The notes beneath the pieces are model-generated. The model did not search any database. It was not told where the DNA came from and saw only the letters and a program-made list of their open reading frames with translations. Shown here in pieces: positions 15,384-23,329 of a DNA stretch of 64,000 nucleotides. How positions within the stretch are numbered: position 1 is the first letter of the stretch; every line of letters begins with the position of its first letter. The translations under genes were made by a program, and so were the position numbers. The stretch is from Lachnospiraceae bacterium UBA3310 (lineage in GTDB: Bacteria > Bacillota > Clostridia > Lachnospirales > Lachnospiraceae). The stretch is from NCBI GenBank assembly GCA_002361355.1, contig DESQ01000029.1, positions 1 to 64,000 of the forward strand. The letters run 5' to 3'.

Positions 15384-15947
15384 ATGAAACGGACAAAGAT
15401 AGGAAAGGAAAAACCGATCAGGGCAGATTTTATGTATGATGTCTGGCTCTTTTTTCTGGCGGCGGTCTTTGGGTGGCTGTGGGAAGGCTTGCTGTATCTA
15501 TTGAAAGATGAAACGTATGTCAACCGGGGTTTTTTGACCGGGCCGTGGCTTCCCATCTATGGGATGGGCGCGGTTATGCTGGAGGTATTATTTCACAGAT
15601 GGCGCGACAGGCCGGCGTTACTTTTTTTTCTGTCCATGCTGCTCTGCACCATACTGGAGTATGCGGCGGGATGGTATCTGGAAGCGACATGGGGAATCAA
15701 ATGGTGGGACTACCGTGAAATGCCGTTTAACCTGCATGGCAGAATATGCCTGTTAAGCAGCCTGCTTTTCGGCATTGGAGGGATGCTGCTTGTGTGGGTA
15801 GTCAGTCCGGCGTTTTACTCTTTGTACCGGCGCGTTCCCGCAAAACGCAGGGTGGCGCTGGGATTGCTTGTCATAGGTGTATTTGTGGCGGATGCGACGT
15901 ACAGCGCAGTGGCTCCCCATGTAGGGAGGGGGATCACTTATCGCTGA
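15384..15947 (+). CDS. CmpB-like integral membrane protein (putative ABC permease family)
   Basis: A 187-aa protein with about five hydrophobic helices. It shows the pattern of the ABC_trans_CmpB family: an N-terminal helix with GWLWEGLLY, then NRGFLTGPWLPIYGMGAV, a central LEYAAGWYLE and GIKWWDYREMPFNLHGRIC. The family is annotated as putative ABC permease, yet no ATPase gene is adjacent and the true role is unclear. GGAAGGAAAACG precedes the ATG. It is alone between a DUF6033-like gene and an Rrf2 regulator. Confidence 0.85.
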   Translation: MKRTKIGKEKPIRADFMYDVWLFFLAAVFGWLWEGLLYLLKDETYVNRGFLTGPWLPIYGMGAVMLEVLFHRWRDRPALLFFLSMLLCTILEYAAGWYLEATWGIKWWDYREMPFNLHGRICLLSSLLFGIGGMLLVWVVSPAFYSLYRRVPAKRRVALGLLVIGVFVADATYSAVAPHVGRGITYR

Positions 15948-15970
15948 AAAGGGAAAAAGAGGAGTTGGTA

Positions 15971-16003
15971 AAAAGGGAGCGTTCCTTGACAGGATGCTCC
16001 TTT
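15971..16003 (+). terminator. Terminator after the CmpB-like gene
   Basis: AAAGGGAGC (15971-15979) pairs with GCTCCTTTT (15995-16003), including one G-U pair, with a T-run in the descending arm. A TTGACA in the loop (15985-15990) with TATAAC 17 bp later (16008-16013) could be the promoter of the Rrf2 gene, so terminator and promoter may overlap. Confidence 0.6.
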
Positions 16004-16102
16004 TATAGTATAACTTTTATATCATATATAAAATATATTAAAACTATAGGAATACAGAAGAATGAAGGCGAAGCTATTTTACGACGGGAGGGGAAAGAGC
16101 GT

Positions 16103-16537
16103 ATGAAAATTTCTACGAAGGGCAGGTATGCGCTGAGGATGATGTTGGATCTTGCGATTTATGATACGGGAGAACCGGTCAGGATCCGCGACATCGCAGC
16201 CAGACAGGAGATCTCGGAGAAATATCTGGAACAGATTATCTCCATTTTAAACAAGGCGGGGTATGTGAAGAGCGTCAGGGGCCCGCAGGGAGGCTATCAT
16301 CTCATGAAGGATCCGGCGCAGTATACGGTGGGCATGATCCTGCGGCTGACAGAAGGATCGCTGGCTCCGGTATCCTGCCTTGACGATGAGGTTAATGTGT
16401 GCGAAAGGCAGGATGGGTGTGTGACACTGCGGCTCTGGCAGATGCTCAACCAGGCGGTCAGCGATGTGATCGACCGTGTGACGTTAGCAGATCTTGTGGA
16501 ATGGCACGAGCAGAAGAGTGGTAACTATGTAATTTGA
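16103..16537 (+). CDS. Rrf2-family transcriptional regulator (Fe-S type)
   Basis: A 144-aa regulator beginning MKISTKGRYALRMMLDLA, the hallmark N-terminus of the Rrf2/IscR family. The winged helix covers residues 1-80, with RIRDIAARQEISEKYLEQI as the recognition part and GPQGGYHL as the wing. Three cysteines with spacing C-x7-C-x5-C (in SCLDDEVNVCERQDGC) match the cluster-binding triad of IscR-like members, so it likely senses iron-sulfur or redox state. GGGAGGGG precedes the ATG. No isc or suf genes are adjacent, so targets lie elsewhere. Confidence 0.93.
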   Translation: MKISTKGRYALRMMLDLAIYDTGEPVRIRDIAARQEISEKYLEQIISILNKAGYVKSVRGPQGGYHLMKDPAQYTVGMILRLTEGSLAPVSCLDDEVNVCERQDGCVTLRLWQMLNQAVSDVIDRVTLADLVEWHEQKSGNYVI

Positions 16538-16551
16538 TGCAGAGGAAAAAC

Positions 16552-16572
16552 AAGCGCGGGTTTGCGAGTCTG
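16552..16572 (+). repeat. 21-bp intergenic repeat, copy 1
   Basis: A 21-bp string beginning AAGCGCGGG and ending GCGAGTCTG lies 15 bp after the Rrf2 stop. An identical copy occurs at 19998-20018. Both are followed within about 10-17 bp by CTTGAAAAA. Confidence 0.8.
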
Positions 16573-16601
16573 ATAAACGCTTGAAAAAATAAGAGTAAAA
16601 C

Positions 16602-16649
16602 AAGAAATCAGAAAGCTCAGAACGGACGCACTGAGCTTTCTGATTTCTT
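16602..16649. terminator. Strong bidirectional terminator
   Basis: A perfect 19-bp stem (16602-16620 with 16631-16649) and a 10-nt loop, followed by CTGTATTTTTT. It terminates the Rrf2 transcript and could also terminate the small minus-strand gene ending at 16667. Confidence 0.9.
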
Positions 16650-16666
16650 CTGTATTTTTTGCAATT

Positions 16667-16882
16667 CTAAGAATATTCCCGTAAATTCACAAAATTTTGA
16701 AAAGGAAGGGCGTTTCTTGTGTATCCGGCAGTGCGGATTTCGATATTTCGACTCTTCTCTTTTTTAAATTCCTCGTCCAATACTTCGGAAAAGAACTTCT
16801 TAGCGAAGGTTCTGGACGGGTTCTGCTTGGACTGGCGATTTTTGTCTTCGGAAGCTATCTTCCTTACCGGGGTGACCGCCAT
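16667..16882 (-). CDS. Small hypothetical protein
   Basis: A possible 71-aa basic protein starting MAVTPVRKIASEDKN and ending TAGYTRNALPFQNFVNL plus REYS. The ATG at 16882 has GGAAG 5 nt upstream; a GTG at 16894 is an alternative. The composition (charged amphipathic middle, conserved-looking aromatic C-terminus) looks like a real coding sequence rather than a chance frame, and the strong terminator just beyond its stop agrees. The best ribosome site, AAGGAGG near 16942-16936, serves an ATG at about 16923 in a different frame, so the gene may be frameshifted or have an unusual start. No function is assigned. Confidence 0.5.
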   Translation of the reverse strand: MAVTPVRKIASEDKNRQSKQNPSRTFAKKFFSEVLDEEFKKEKSRNIEIRTAGYTRNALPFQNFVNLREYS

Positions 16883-16894
16883 AACCGCTTCCAC

Positions 16895-17167
16895 TTTATA
16901 ATTCCATTCATTTGCATAGATTGCGGTGATCCCTCCTTGGATTCATATTTGTGCGTATTGATATGGCCATATCCCTGTTGCACAGCGAACTCCTTGTTCT
17001 GTTAAGGATATCGGCATGAATCCTGTTTCCTTAACCCTATTTTAGCAGTTTTTAATTAAAATATAAAGATAAAATTCTAAAAAAATACAAAAAAAGTACA
17101 AAAAGTCTGAAAATAAAAACGCCATAATGATAAAAACAGATAAATATAAAAAAGCAGGTGCAAAAAA
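16895..17167. other. AT-rich intergenic stretch
   Basis: About 270 bp between the small minus-strand gene and the BlaI promoter. It contains the unused AAGGAGG near 16940 and a long A-rich run (17040-17160). I see no gene, RNA or repeat here apart from likely promoter sequence for the minus-strand gene. Confidence 0.5.
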
Positions 17168-17231
17168 GGTTGACAAACGACTACCAAAAGCGTATTGTTA
17201 TAAACAGAAAAATGGTAGGCAAACGTCAACC
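17168..17231. promoter_or_regulatory. Promoter and candidate BlaI-type operator
   Basis: TTGACA (17170-17175) and TATTGT (17193-17198), 17 bp apart, form the probable promoter. An imperfect inverted repeat of two 18-bp elements surrounds it: 17168-17185 (GGTTGAC...CTACC) and 17214-17231 (GGTAG...GTCAACC), with 13 of 18 positions matching, all at the two ends. BlaI/MecI repressors bind dyads containing CTAC/GTAG, so autorepression of the pair below is likely. Confidence 0.55.
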
Positions 17232-17264
17232 TAATTTGCTTTCAGAAAAAGGAGATACATACCC

Positions 17265-17672
17265 ATGATCAGATTGTCAGAGGCAGAGTGGAAGGTTATG
17301 AATGTGCTGTGGGAGGAGGCGCCCCAGACGATTACACAGTTGACGAGGCGCTTTCAGGAAACGACGGGCTGGACGAAGCACACGATCATGACTTTTTTAA
17401 AACGGATGGAGGACAAGGGCGCGGTCTGCTATGAAGCCGGAGTCCGGGCGAAGCTGTATTATCCGAAGATAGAGAGACGGGAGGCGGTTTTGCAGGAGAC
17501 GGAGGAATTTCTGGAAAGAGTTTTTGACGGCAGGATGGGACTGATGCTGAATACTATGGTGGAACAGAGAGCCCTCTCGGGAAAAGAGATCGCGGAGCTG
17601 TATGAAATTTTAGGACGCGCCGAAGCGGCACACAGAGAGGAGGAAGAGGGAAAGGACGGTGGCAGGCAATGA
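17265..17672 (+). CDS. BlaI/MecI/CopY-family repressor
   Basis: A 135-aa penicillinase-repressor family protein: N-terminal winged helix (residues 1-75, LSEAEWKVMNVLWEEAPQT, then WTKHTIMTFLKRMEDKGAV) and a C-terminal dimerisation helix pair. AAAGGAGAT precedes the ATG. The stop overlaps the start of the M56 peptidase gene (ATGA), the usual blaI-blaR1 arrangement. No beta-lactamase or penicillin-binding-protein gene is adjacent, so the pair probably answers to another cell-envelope signal or controls distant genes. A dyad overlapping its promoter suggests self-repression. Confidence 0.93.
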   Translation: MIRLSEAEWKVMNVLWEEAPQTITQLTRRFQETTGWTKHTIMTFLKRMEDKGAVCYEAGVRAKLYYPKIERREAVLQETEEFLERVFDGRMGLMLNTMVEQRALSGKEIAELYEILGRAEAAHREEEEGKDGGRQ

Positions 17673-19846
17673 CGGCAAGGATACTTGAAATGCTGATTAC
17701 ATCGTCGGTGTTGATTATAGGTATATTGGGCCTGCGGAAGTTGACCATGGGGAAGATCAGCATGCGTCTTCGCTACGGGCTGTGGCTGCTTGTGGCGGTC
17801 AGACTGCTTGTGCCTGTGTCCGTGGGAACAAGCCCTGTCAGCGTTATGAATCTTTTCCCCGGCATTTTGCGGGAGAGCGCGGTACAAAGAAACGCGGGCC
17901 GGGAACCTTTTTGGCAGGAAAGCAATGAGCTGGGAGCAGGAGAGTCCGACGCCGCGTATACGGAGACTGCAGGCACAGCGACTTTTGGGCAAAATCCGGC
18001 GCAGAAATCAACGGGACAGACGGACGAAGCGGTATCAGTCCCGGACAAAACGCAGAGCGGATCAGGGGCTGTGCCCGCCACTATGGCGGAGGCAGGAACG
18101 GCCTATGGGAAGAGGGATATTTGGCTGTCGGCGGTTGCGGGACTATGGCTTTTGGGAGTGTTTTTTGCGGGCGGCTGTCTGTTTTGGATGCGGCTTCGTT
18201 TTGTGCGCTATCTGCGCAGAAGGCGCAGGGAAATTTCCAGGGAGGAACTGCCGGATGTTATGGAAGAAAAGCTGGTGAGACGCGGTATGCGGGTGTACCG
18301 GGTAATGGGACTGCCCAGTCCCTGTTTGGTGGGGCGGTGTATCTACATCGGGGAACGGACGCCCGGCAAAGAGCAGGGACTCACCCATGTCCTGGCGCAC
18401 GAATACTGTCACCGGGTACACGGGGACGGCTTCTGGGCGTTCCTGCGCTGTGCCCTTGTGGCTCTCTACTGGTTTGATCCACTGGTGTGGGCGGCGGCTT
18501 TTGCGGCCAGACAGGACAGTGACCTTGCCTGTGACGAGGCGGCGGTCAGTCTGATTGGCGAGGAGGAGCGGTTTGCCTACGGAAGGACGCTGTTAGCTCT
18601 TTTGCAGGAGAGCGGGAGGGGGACGGAGTGTCCCGGTATGCCGCTCATGTTTTCCGGAAGTGAACACAGCGTCAGGGAGCGGATTGTTGCGCTGGCCGAA
18701 AAAAGAAAAGCCGAAGCGGTTGTTCTTGCGGCGGTACTTTCCATGTTGCTTCTGGTCTGCGGCTGCGCTTTTACCGGTGCGGCGGATCAGGCTGTGGAAG
18801 AGGGGCGGCCAGAGGAGATGGCAGCGGCAAAAAACAGTGCGGGTGAGCAGGAAGCAGGGGAAACTTCCCCTGCCCCGAATCAGATCATGGTTCCGGAAGG
18901 GGAAAACGAGGAAGCTGCCCGGATACAGGAAGAATCTGCAAAACAGGACGCCTTTGCCAAAGCCCTTGCCGATTATGATGACAGCGGCCTTTCCGAGGAT
19001 CGGAGAGTGGACGTGCAGCATTTCTATGAATACAACGCAGGGAAACGAGAAGATGCGCCCGAGGAGGGATGGTATCTGCTCTGCCGTGACGAGGAGGAAG
19101 ATATATCCTGTTATGGACTCTACACAGAAGGGTTTGGCTGCCGGGGCGTGAAGACCCTGATCGGGGAGGACGTAAATGCCTTTGATCTTGTCTGGTATCC
19201 CTGCTATATGAATGATATAAGCCAAAATATCAGGATCCTGGAACGGGCGCAGGATGGCATGCCCAGACGGTTTGTCTGGAAATATGTGGAGGAGGAGAGC
19301 AGTGTTGGGGAGATCTGGCGGCTTGCTGCCGGTTTCCGGTATGATATCGGCACGGTGGATATGAAGGTGCTTCCGAAGGAGAATTATCTTTCCTGGGCTG
19401 ACTGGCATCTGACCTTTGGGGTCGATCAGGAGAGGGGACAGGCGCGGGTATATTATGATGGGGCTGAAAATGGACAGGCGGGAGTGCTTGATATTTCCAA
19501 CTATCAGGATTTTGAGGTGGAGGAGGTGCAGATCTGTACGGACACCGTTGCATTTGAACTGGACAGCAAGGTTTACGCTGAGGAGGCCAGCGAGGATTTT
19601 GAAGGAGTTGTGATCCATCTGGCGCCCGGACTCAAACTGAAAGGCCATGAGGGACTCTGGCGTGAAGGTCTGTCCCCGTTAGCGGTGGAATTGATCTGGG
19701 ATGAAGAGGAGGATGGCGGATTCCGGTTCGGACAGCCGAAAGTGGATGATCAGCTTGTCTGCCATTCTCCGGTGGATGCGAGGGAGCTTCAGGATATCCG
19801 GCAGGAAAAAGCTGGTGGAAGAGGGGTGGAAGAGGAACAGAAATAA
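17669..19846 (+). CDS. BlaR1-like M56 metallopeptidase sensor
   Basis: Membrane sensor protease of 725 aa. Helices lie at the N-terminus (residues about 5-55) and near 150-175, then an M56 peptidase domain with zinc motif HVLAHEYCHRVH (about residue 245) and a downstream helix VVLAAVLSMLLLVCGCAF (about 350-370). In classical BlaR1 the extracellular C-terminus is a penicillin-binding sensor with an STxK motif. Here the roughly 350-residue C-terminal part is acidic and I find no such motif, so the signal is probably not a beta-lactam. On sensing, it would cleave the co-encoded BlaI-type repressor. Confidence 0.9.
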   Translation: MTARILEMLITSSVLIIGILGLRKLTMGKISMRLRYGLWLLVAVRLLVPVSVGTSPVSVMNLFPGILRESAVQRNAGREPFWQESNELGAGESDAAYTETAGTATFGQNPAQKSTGQTDEAVSVPDKTQSGSGAVPATMAEAGTAYGKRDIWLSAVAGLWLLGVFFAGGCLFWMRLRFVRYLRRRRREISREELPDVMEEKLVRRGMRVYRVMGLPSPCLVGRCIYIGERTPGKEQGLTHVLAHEYCHRVHGDGFWAFLRCALVALYWFDPLVWAAAFAARQDSDLACDEAAVSLIGEEERFAYGRTLLALLQESGRGTECPGMPLMFSGSEHSVRERIVALAEKRKAEAVVLAAVLSMLLLVCGCAFTGAADQAVEEGRPEEMAAAKNSAGEQEAGETSPAPNQIMVPEGENEEAARIQEESAKQDAFAKALADYDDSGLSEDRRVDVQHFYEYNAGKREDAPEEGWYLLCRDEEEDISCYGLYTEGFGCRGVKTLIGEDVNAFDLVWYPCYMNDISQNIRILERAQDGMPRRFVWKYVEEESSVGEIWRLAAGFRYDIGTVDMKVLPKENYLSWADWHLTFGVDQERGQARVYYDGAENGQAGVLDISNYQDFEVEEVQICTDTVAFELDSKVYAEEASEDFEGVVIHLAPGLKLKGHEGLWREGLSPLAVELIWDEEEDGGFRFGQPKVDDQLVCHSPVDARELQDIRQEKAGGRGVEEEQK

Positions 19847-19858
19847 ATTTTTTGAAAG

Positions 19859-19894
19859 ATACGCGATAAGATTCTTCCTTATTGCGTATTTTTG
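19859..19894 (+). terminator. Terminator after the M56 gene
   Basis: A 12-bp stem (19859-19870 with 19878-19889, one G-U pair) followed by a T-run. Confidence 0.8.
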
Positions 19895-19997
19895 TGATAT
19901 AATAGCCGCAAAAGAAAAACAAGCAGCGCAGAGCGATATTTGTTTTTCTTGCGGCATTAACGAGCAAATGTCCGACGAAGGCGGACAGAAAGCGCGT

Positions 19998-20018
19998 AAG
20001 CGCGGGTTTGCGAGTCTG
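19998..20018 (+). repeat. 21-bp intergenic repeat, copy 2
   Basis: Identical to 16552-16572. Just upstream a small hairpin TGTCCG/CGGACA surrounds ACGAAGG (about 19968-19986), and GCGCGTAAGCGC precedes the repeat, so this copy lies in a GC-rich structured element between the M56 terminator and the mecA start. Confidence 0.8.
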
Positions 20019-20062
20019 TTTTGATGAGCTACACTTGAAAAAGATAGGGGACAGGAAAATAC

Positions 20063-20722
20063 ATGAAATATAAAAAAATTAATGATGCCACAGTGCAGTG
20101 TATTGTTTCTGCGGATGACATGAGCGAGTATGGGCTTACCTTGTCGGATATCTTCGAGCGCAACGAGAGAGGCGAGGAATTTTTGCGGGATATCATCGAG
20201 CGGGCCCACGAAGAAGTAGGATATCAGATCAATAACGGCAATATTGCCATGCAGATCACGCCGCTTAAAGATAACGGCCTTGTGGTAACGTTTACGGACG
20301 AAGGCCCTGCGGCCTTTAAGGAAATGCTTCAAAATCTGAAAGAGGTGCTGCAGGAGTTCAGCGCGGAGCTGGCGGGACAGGAGGAGCGGTCACGGGTGGC
20401 GGCGCAGACGGCGGGCGATTATGACGAAAGCCGCAGGATGTTTGTCTTTGCGTCGATGCATGAGACGATGCAGTACGCGGCCACGATACCGAATACATAT
20501 TCTGTGAAGAGCCATCTTTACAAGGAGGGCGAGGACTATTATCTGGTGCTTGAGAAAAACAGGCTTTCCTACAAGGCGTTTAACAGAATCAGCGCGCAGG
20601 CTGTGGAGTTTGGTAACCTGATTGCGGTATCCGGGGAGCGGATGCAGTATCTGGAGGAGCATGGAGAATGTCTGATCAGGGATCGGGCGGTGAGCAGGCT
20701 CCGCAGAATTTACCGGGCTTAA
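20063..20722 (+). CDS. mecA: MecA-family adaptor protein
   Basis: Adaptor of the ClpC chaperone system, which delivers substrates such as competence regulators for ClpCP degradation. This is the adaptor MecA, unrelated to the methicillin-resistance gene of the same name. The 219-aa product has the conserved N-terminal substrate-binding domain (MKYKKINDATVQCIVSADDM, then LTLSDIFERNERGEEFL), a charged linker (about 95-135) and the C-terminal ClpC-binding domain starting FVFASMHETMQYA. Length matches the family. AGGGGACAGG precedes the ATG. It is followed by a hairpin and the DEAD-box gene. Confidence 0.93.
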   Translation: MKYKKINDATVQCIVSADDMSEYGLTLSDIFERNERGEEFLRDIIERAHEEVGYQINNGNIAMQITPLKDNGLVVTFTDEGPAAFKEMLQNLKEVLQEFSAELAGQEERSRVAAQTAGDYDESRRMFVFASMHETMQYAATIPNTYSVKSHLYKEGEDYYLVLEKNRLSYKAFNRISAQAVEFGNLIAVSGERMQYLEEHGECLIRDRAVSRLRRIYRA

Positions 20723-20770
20723 CAAAGCCGGTTAAAAGTTTGAAAGTTAGAAACAGAGAGTGGTTTACAA

Positions 20771-20799
20771 TGCTGCCATGCCTCAAAAAGCTGGCAGCA
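20771..20799 (+). terminator. Hairpin between mecA and the DEAD-box gene
   Basis: TGCTGCCA (20771-20778) pairs with TGGCAGCA (20792-20799), followed by CTTTTC. It may be a weak terminator or a leader structure of the helicase gene, which starts 26 bp later. Confidence 0.55.
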
Positions 20800-20824
20800 C
20801 TTTTCATGAGAGAATGAGGGTAAA

Positions 20825-22519
20825 ATGAGTAAAGAAAACAGGAAAGATAACAGGGAGTTTGACACATTTTTGGAGAAGGAAATTCTGACGGCGAACCGTT
20901 ACGACGGTGACGGCGGCGAAGAGAACAAAGGCACACGCTATGAGGAGGCGGGGATTGACGGCAGGATCCTGCGGGCGGTCAGGGAACTTGGGTTTGAGCA
21001 TATGACGCCCATTCAGGAACAGGCAATACCCCTCTTTATGACGGGACAGGACATCATCGGGCAGGCCCAGACGGGCACCGGAAAAACGGCGGCTTTCGGC
21101 ATCCCGATTTTGCAGAAGATCAACCCGAAGGATCGCTCCCTACAGGCGGTGATTCTCTGCCCTACCAGAGAGCTTGCCATGCAGGCGGCGGATGAACTGC
21201 GCAAGTTCGCCAAGTACATGGACGGCATCAAAGTGCTTCCGGTATATGGCGGGCAGGAGATCTATAAGCAGATCAAGAATTTAAAGACCGGCGTGCAGAT
21301 TGTGGTGGGAACGCCCGGCCGCGTGATGGATCACATGCGCAGGCACACCCTTAAGATGGATCATGTGCATACGGTGGTGCTGGATGAGGCCGACGAGATG
21401 TTAAACATGGGATTTAGGGAAGACATAGAGACCATTTTAAAGGAGATGCCGCAGGAGAGGCAGACTGGGCTTTTTTCGGCCACCATGCCAAAACCCATTC
21501 TGGATATCACGAAGACCTACCAGAAGGATGCGGCATACGTCAAGATGACCCCGAAGGAAGTTACGATCCCGTTGATCAAACAGGCTTACTATCAGGTGCG
21601 GAAGCAGGATAAGGAGGAAGTGCTCTGCCGCCTGATTGACTATTATACGCCGGGGCGTGCGCTTATTTTCTGTAATACAAAGAAGATGGTGGATGAGCTG
21701 ACGGAGCATTTAAAAGCGAGAGGCTATGAGGTGGAGGGTCTGCACGGCGACCTGACGCAGGGACAGAGAGACACGGTGATGAACCTGTTCCGCAGCGGCA
21801 GGATCAATCTTCTGATCGCCACCGACGTGGCGGCAAGAGGCATCGATGTGAATGATGTGGAGGCGGTCTACAATTTTGATGTGCCCGATGATATCGAGTA
21901 CTATGTGCACCGCATCGGCAGAACCGGCCGCGCCGGTAAGACGGGGCGCTCCTTTACCCTTGTGGTGGGAAGAGAGGCTTATAAAATCCGTGATATCGAA
22001 CGCGTCTGCCACACGAAGATCAAGGAGCGCAAAGTGCCAAACGCGGCGGATATCACCGCCAGAAAAGCGGAGAAGATTTTGAAGGAAGCCACTGCGGTGA
22101 TTGAGAACGAGGATATCAGCAGGGCGACAGAGTATATTCTGGATGCGGTGGCGCTGGGGCAGTACAGCGCAACCCAGATTGCAGCGGCATTTATGAAGAT
22201 GAAACTGGGTGACGAGATTGAGGATATCCGGGCGGAGAAATTTTTCTTTGAGAAGAGAGCGCCGAAAAACGGCCGGGGCGGCAAAGGAAACAGAGACGGA
22301 AAAGGCGGCTACGGCGGAAGAGGGAATAAAGACGGAAAAGGCGCTTACGTCGGCAAAGGAAATAAAGACGGCAAACGCAGCAAGATTGGCAAGACCGGCT
22401 ACAGTGACAAGGGAAAAGGCGGTTACGCTACAAAGGGAGAAAAGAAAAACAAAAACACCGGCAGGCGGGAGGCGGATTTTGAACCCCGCTACGGCGGCCT
22501 GCGCATTAAGACCAAATAG
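20825..22519 (+). CDS. DEAD-box ATP-dependent RNA helicase
   Basis: A 564-aa RNA helicase with all signatures: Q motif MTPIQEQAIPL, Walker A AQTGTGKTAAF, PTRELAMQ, DEAD box VLDEADEML, SAT, and HRIGRTGRAGKTG. An unusual acidic N-terminal extension of about 50 residues precedes the core. The tail is low-complexity: three consecutive Gly/Lys/Asp-rich units (for example GRGNKDGKGAYV) then a basic end with RYGGLRIKTK, an RNA-binding style tail seen in CshA/DeaD-like helicases. It probably acts in ribosome assembly, RNA decay or cold adaptation. GAGGG precedes the ATG. Confidence 0.95.
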   Translation: MSKENRKDNREFDTFLEKEILTANRYDGDGGEENKGTRYEEAGIDGRILRAVRELGFEHMTPIQEQAIPLFMTGQDIIGQAQTGTGKTAAFGIPILQKINPKDRSLQAVILCPTRELAMQAADELRKFAKYMDGIKVLPVYGGQEIYKQIKNLKTGVQIVVGTPGRVMDHMRRHTLKMDHVHTVVLDEADEMLNMGFREDIETILKEMPQERQTGLFSATMPKPILDITKTYQKDAAYVKMTPKEVTIPLIKQAYYQVRKQDKEEVLCRLIDYYTPGRALIFCNTKKMVDELTEHLKARGYEVEGLHGDLTQGQRDTVMNLFRSGRINLLIATDVAARGIDVNDVEAVYNFDVPDDIEYYVHRIGRTGRAGKTGRSFTLVVGREAYKIRDIERVCHTKIKERKVPNAADITARKAEKILKEATAVIENEDISRATEYILDAVALGQYSATQIAAAFMKMKLGDEIEDIRAEKFFFEKRAPKNGRGGKGNRDGKGGYGGRGNKDGKGAYVGKGNKDGKRSKIGKTGYSDKGKGGYATKGEKKNKNTGRREADFEPRYGGLRIKTK

Positions 22520-22544
22520 GGAGAATGCCAAAGAGGCATTCTCC
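22520..22544. terminator. Hairpin between convergent genes
   Basis: GGAGAATGCC (22520-22529) pairs perfectly with GGCATTCTCC (22535-22544) around a 5-nt loop. The following T content is modest. It separates the helicase from the convergent YgjP-like gene. Confidence 0.65.
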
Positions 22545-22550
22545 GCAGCT

Positions 22551-23147
22551 TTACAATGTTAACTCCGATCCGTGGTCTTTCAGCCATCTGCGGTGGGTGC
22601 GGTAGTCTGGGCAGACGCTCTCCACAAGCGCCCAGAAGGCGGCGGAGTGGTTCATGTGGGTCAGATGGCACAGCTCATGCACGACCACATAATCCAGGAC
22701 GGCAGGGGGCGCCAGCATAAGCCGCCAGTTAAAGGAGAGAGTACCTCTGGCGCTGCAGCTTCCCCAGCGGGTCTTCTGATCGCGGATGGTGATACGGTTA
22801 TAATTTCCGCCGGTGAGCGGAAGGAAGTAGGCGGCCCGTTTCGGGAAATAGTCTCTGGCGGCCTCTATGTAGCGTTTTTCAAGGGCGGCCCGCTGATTGT
22901 CCGTCAGATTGGAGACAGGTCTGCGGGCGGCATGTTCTTTTGCTTCCAGCCAGTGGGTGATAATCCAGTGCTGTTTCTCCAGCAGGAGATGGCGGATATC
23001 CGCCTCGGAAGTGCCAAGAGGCAGCCGCAGCGTGATTTCTCCCTCGGTCGAGATGCTGATAGAGCAGGTTTTCCGGCGGCTGTATACCACGGTGTAGGGA
23101 AGTTCATATAGTTTGCTCTGGTATTTGATGCGGTGTATGTGTTCCAT
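22551..23147 (-). CDS. YgjP/DUF45-family zinc metallopeptidase
   Basis: A 198-aa protein of the YgjP-like family related to M48-type peptidases. It contains KTRWGSCSARGTLSFNW and the zinc site VVHELCHLTHMNHSAAFW (HExxH followed by NHS), both diagnostic. No signal peptide is visible, so it is probably cytoplasmic. Biological substrates are poorly known; relatives are often near restriction-modification systems, but none is here. It is convergent with the helicase and divergent from gpmI. Confidence 0.9.
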   Translation of the reverse strand: MEHIHRIKYQSKLYELPYTVVYSRRKTCSISISTEGEITLRLPLGTSEADIRHLLLEKQHWIITHWLEAKEHAARRPVSNLTDNQRAALEKRYIEAARDYFPKRAAYFLPLTGGNYNRITIRDQKTRWGSCSARGTLSFNWRLMLAPPAVLDYVVVHELCHLTHMNHSAAFWALVESVCPDYRTHRRWLKDHGSELTL

Positions 23148-23187
23148 AAGTTCATTTTACCACAATGCGCCCCAAATGGTTAATCCC

Positions 23188-23216
23188 TTTACACATTCTG
23201 GGAAAACGGCTATAAT
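23188..23216 (+). promoter_or_regulatory. gpmI promoter
   Basis: TTTACA (23188-23193) and TATAAT (23211-23216) with a 17-bp spacer, giving a leader of roughly 105 nt before the gpmI start. Confidence 0.7.
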
Positions 23217-23329
23217 AATGCTGTAACGGTCAAGATGAATTTATATGGAAAGTGGGCGTTAATCTTACAGAGGTTGACAAAATAAAAGAGTAATAAAGGA
23301 ATCAAGAGACAGAAAAGGAGAAACAAGTC

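Noticed and set aside
18593..19648. 351-codon minus-strand open frame
   Set aside because: It is a shadow of the M56 peptidase gene: no ribosome site, low-complexity His/Pro/Ile-rich product, and the plus-strand gene has clear motifs.
22255..22480. CRISPR-like or other DNA repeat array
   Set aside because: The periodic DNA is in-frame coding for the helicase tail, without spacers or cas genes.
22572..23111. 179-codon plus-strand frame opposite the YgjP-like gene
   Set aside because: The minus-strand frame contains the diagnostic HELCH motif; the opposite frame is an echo of its codon bias.
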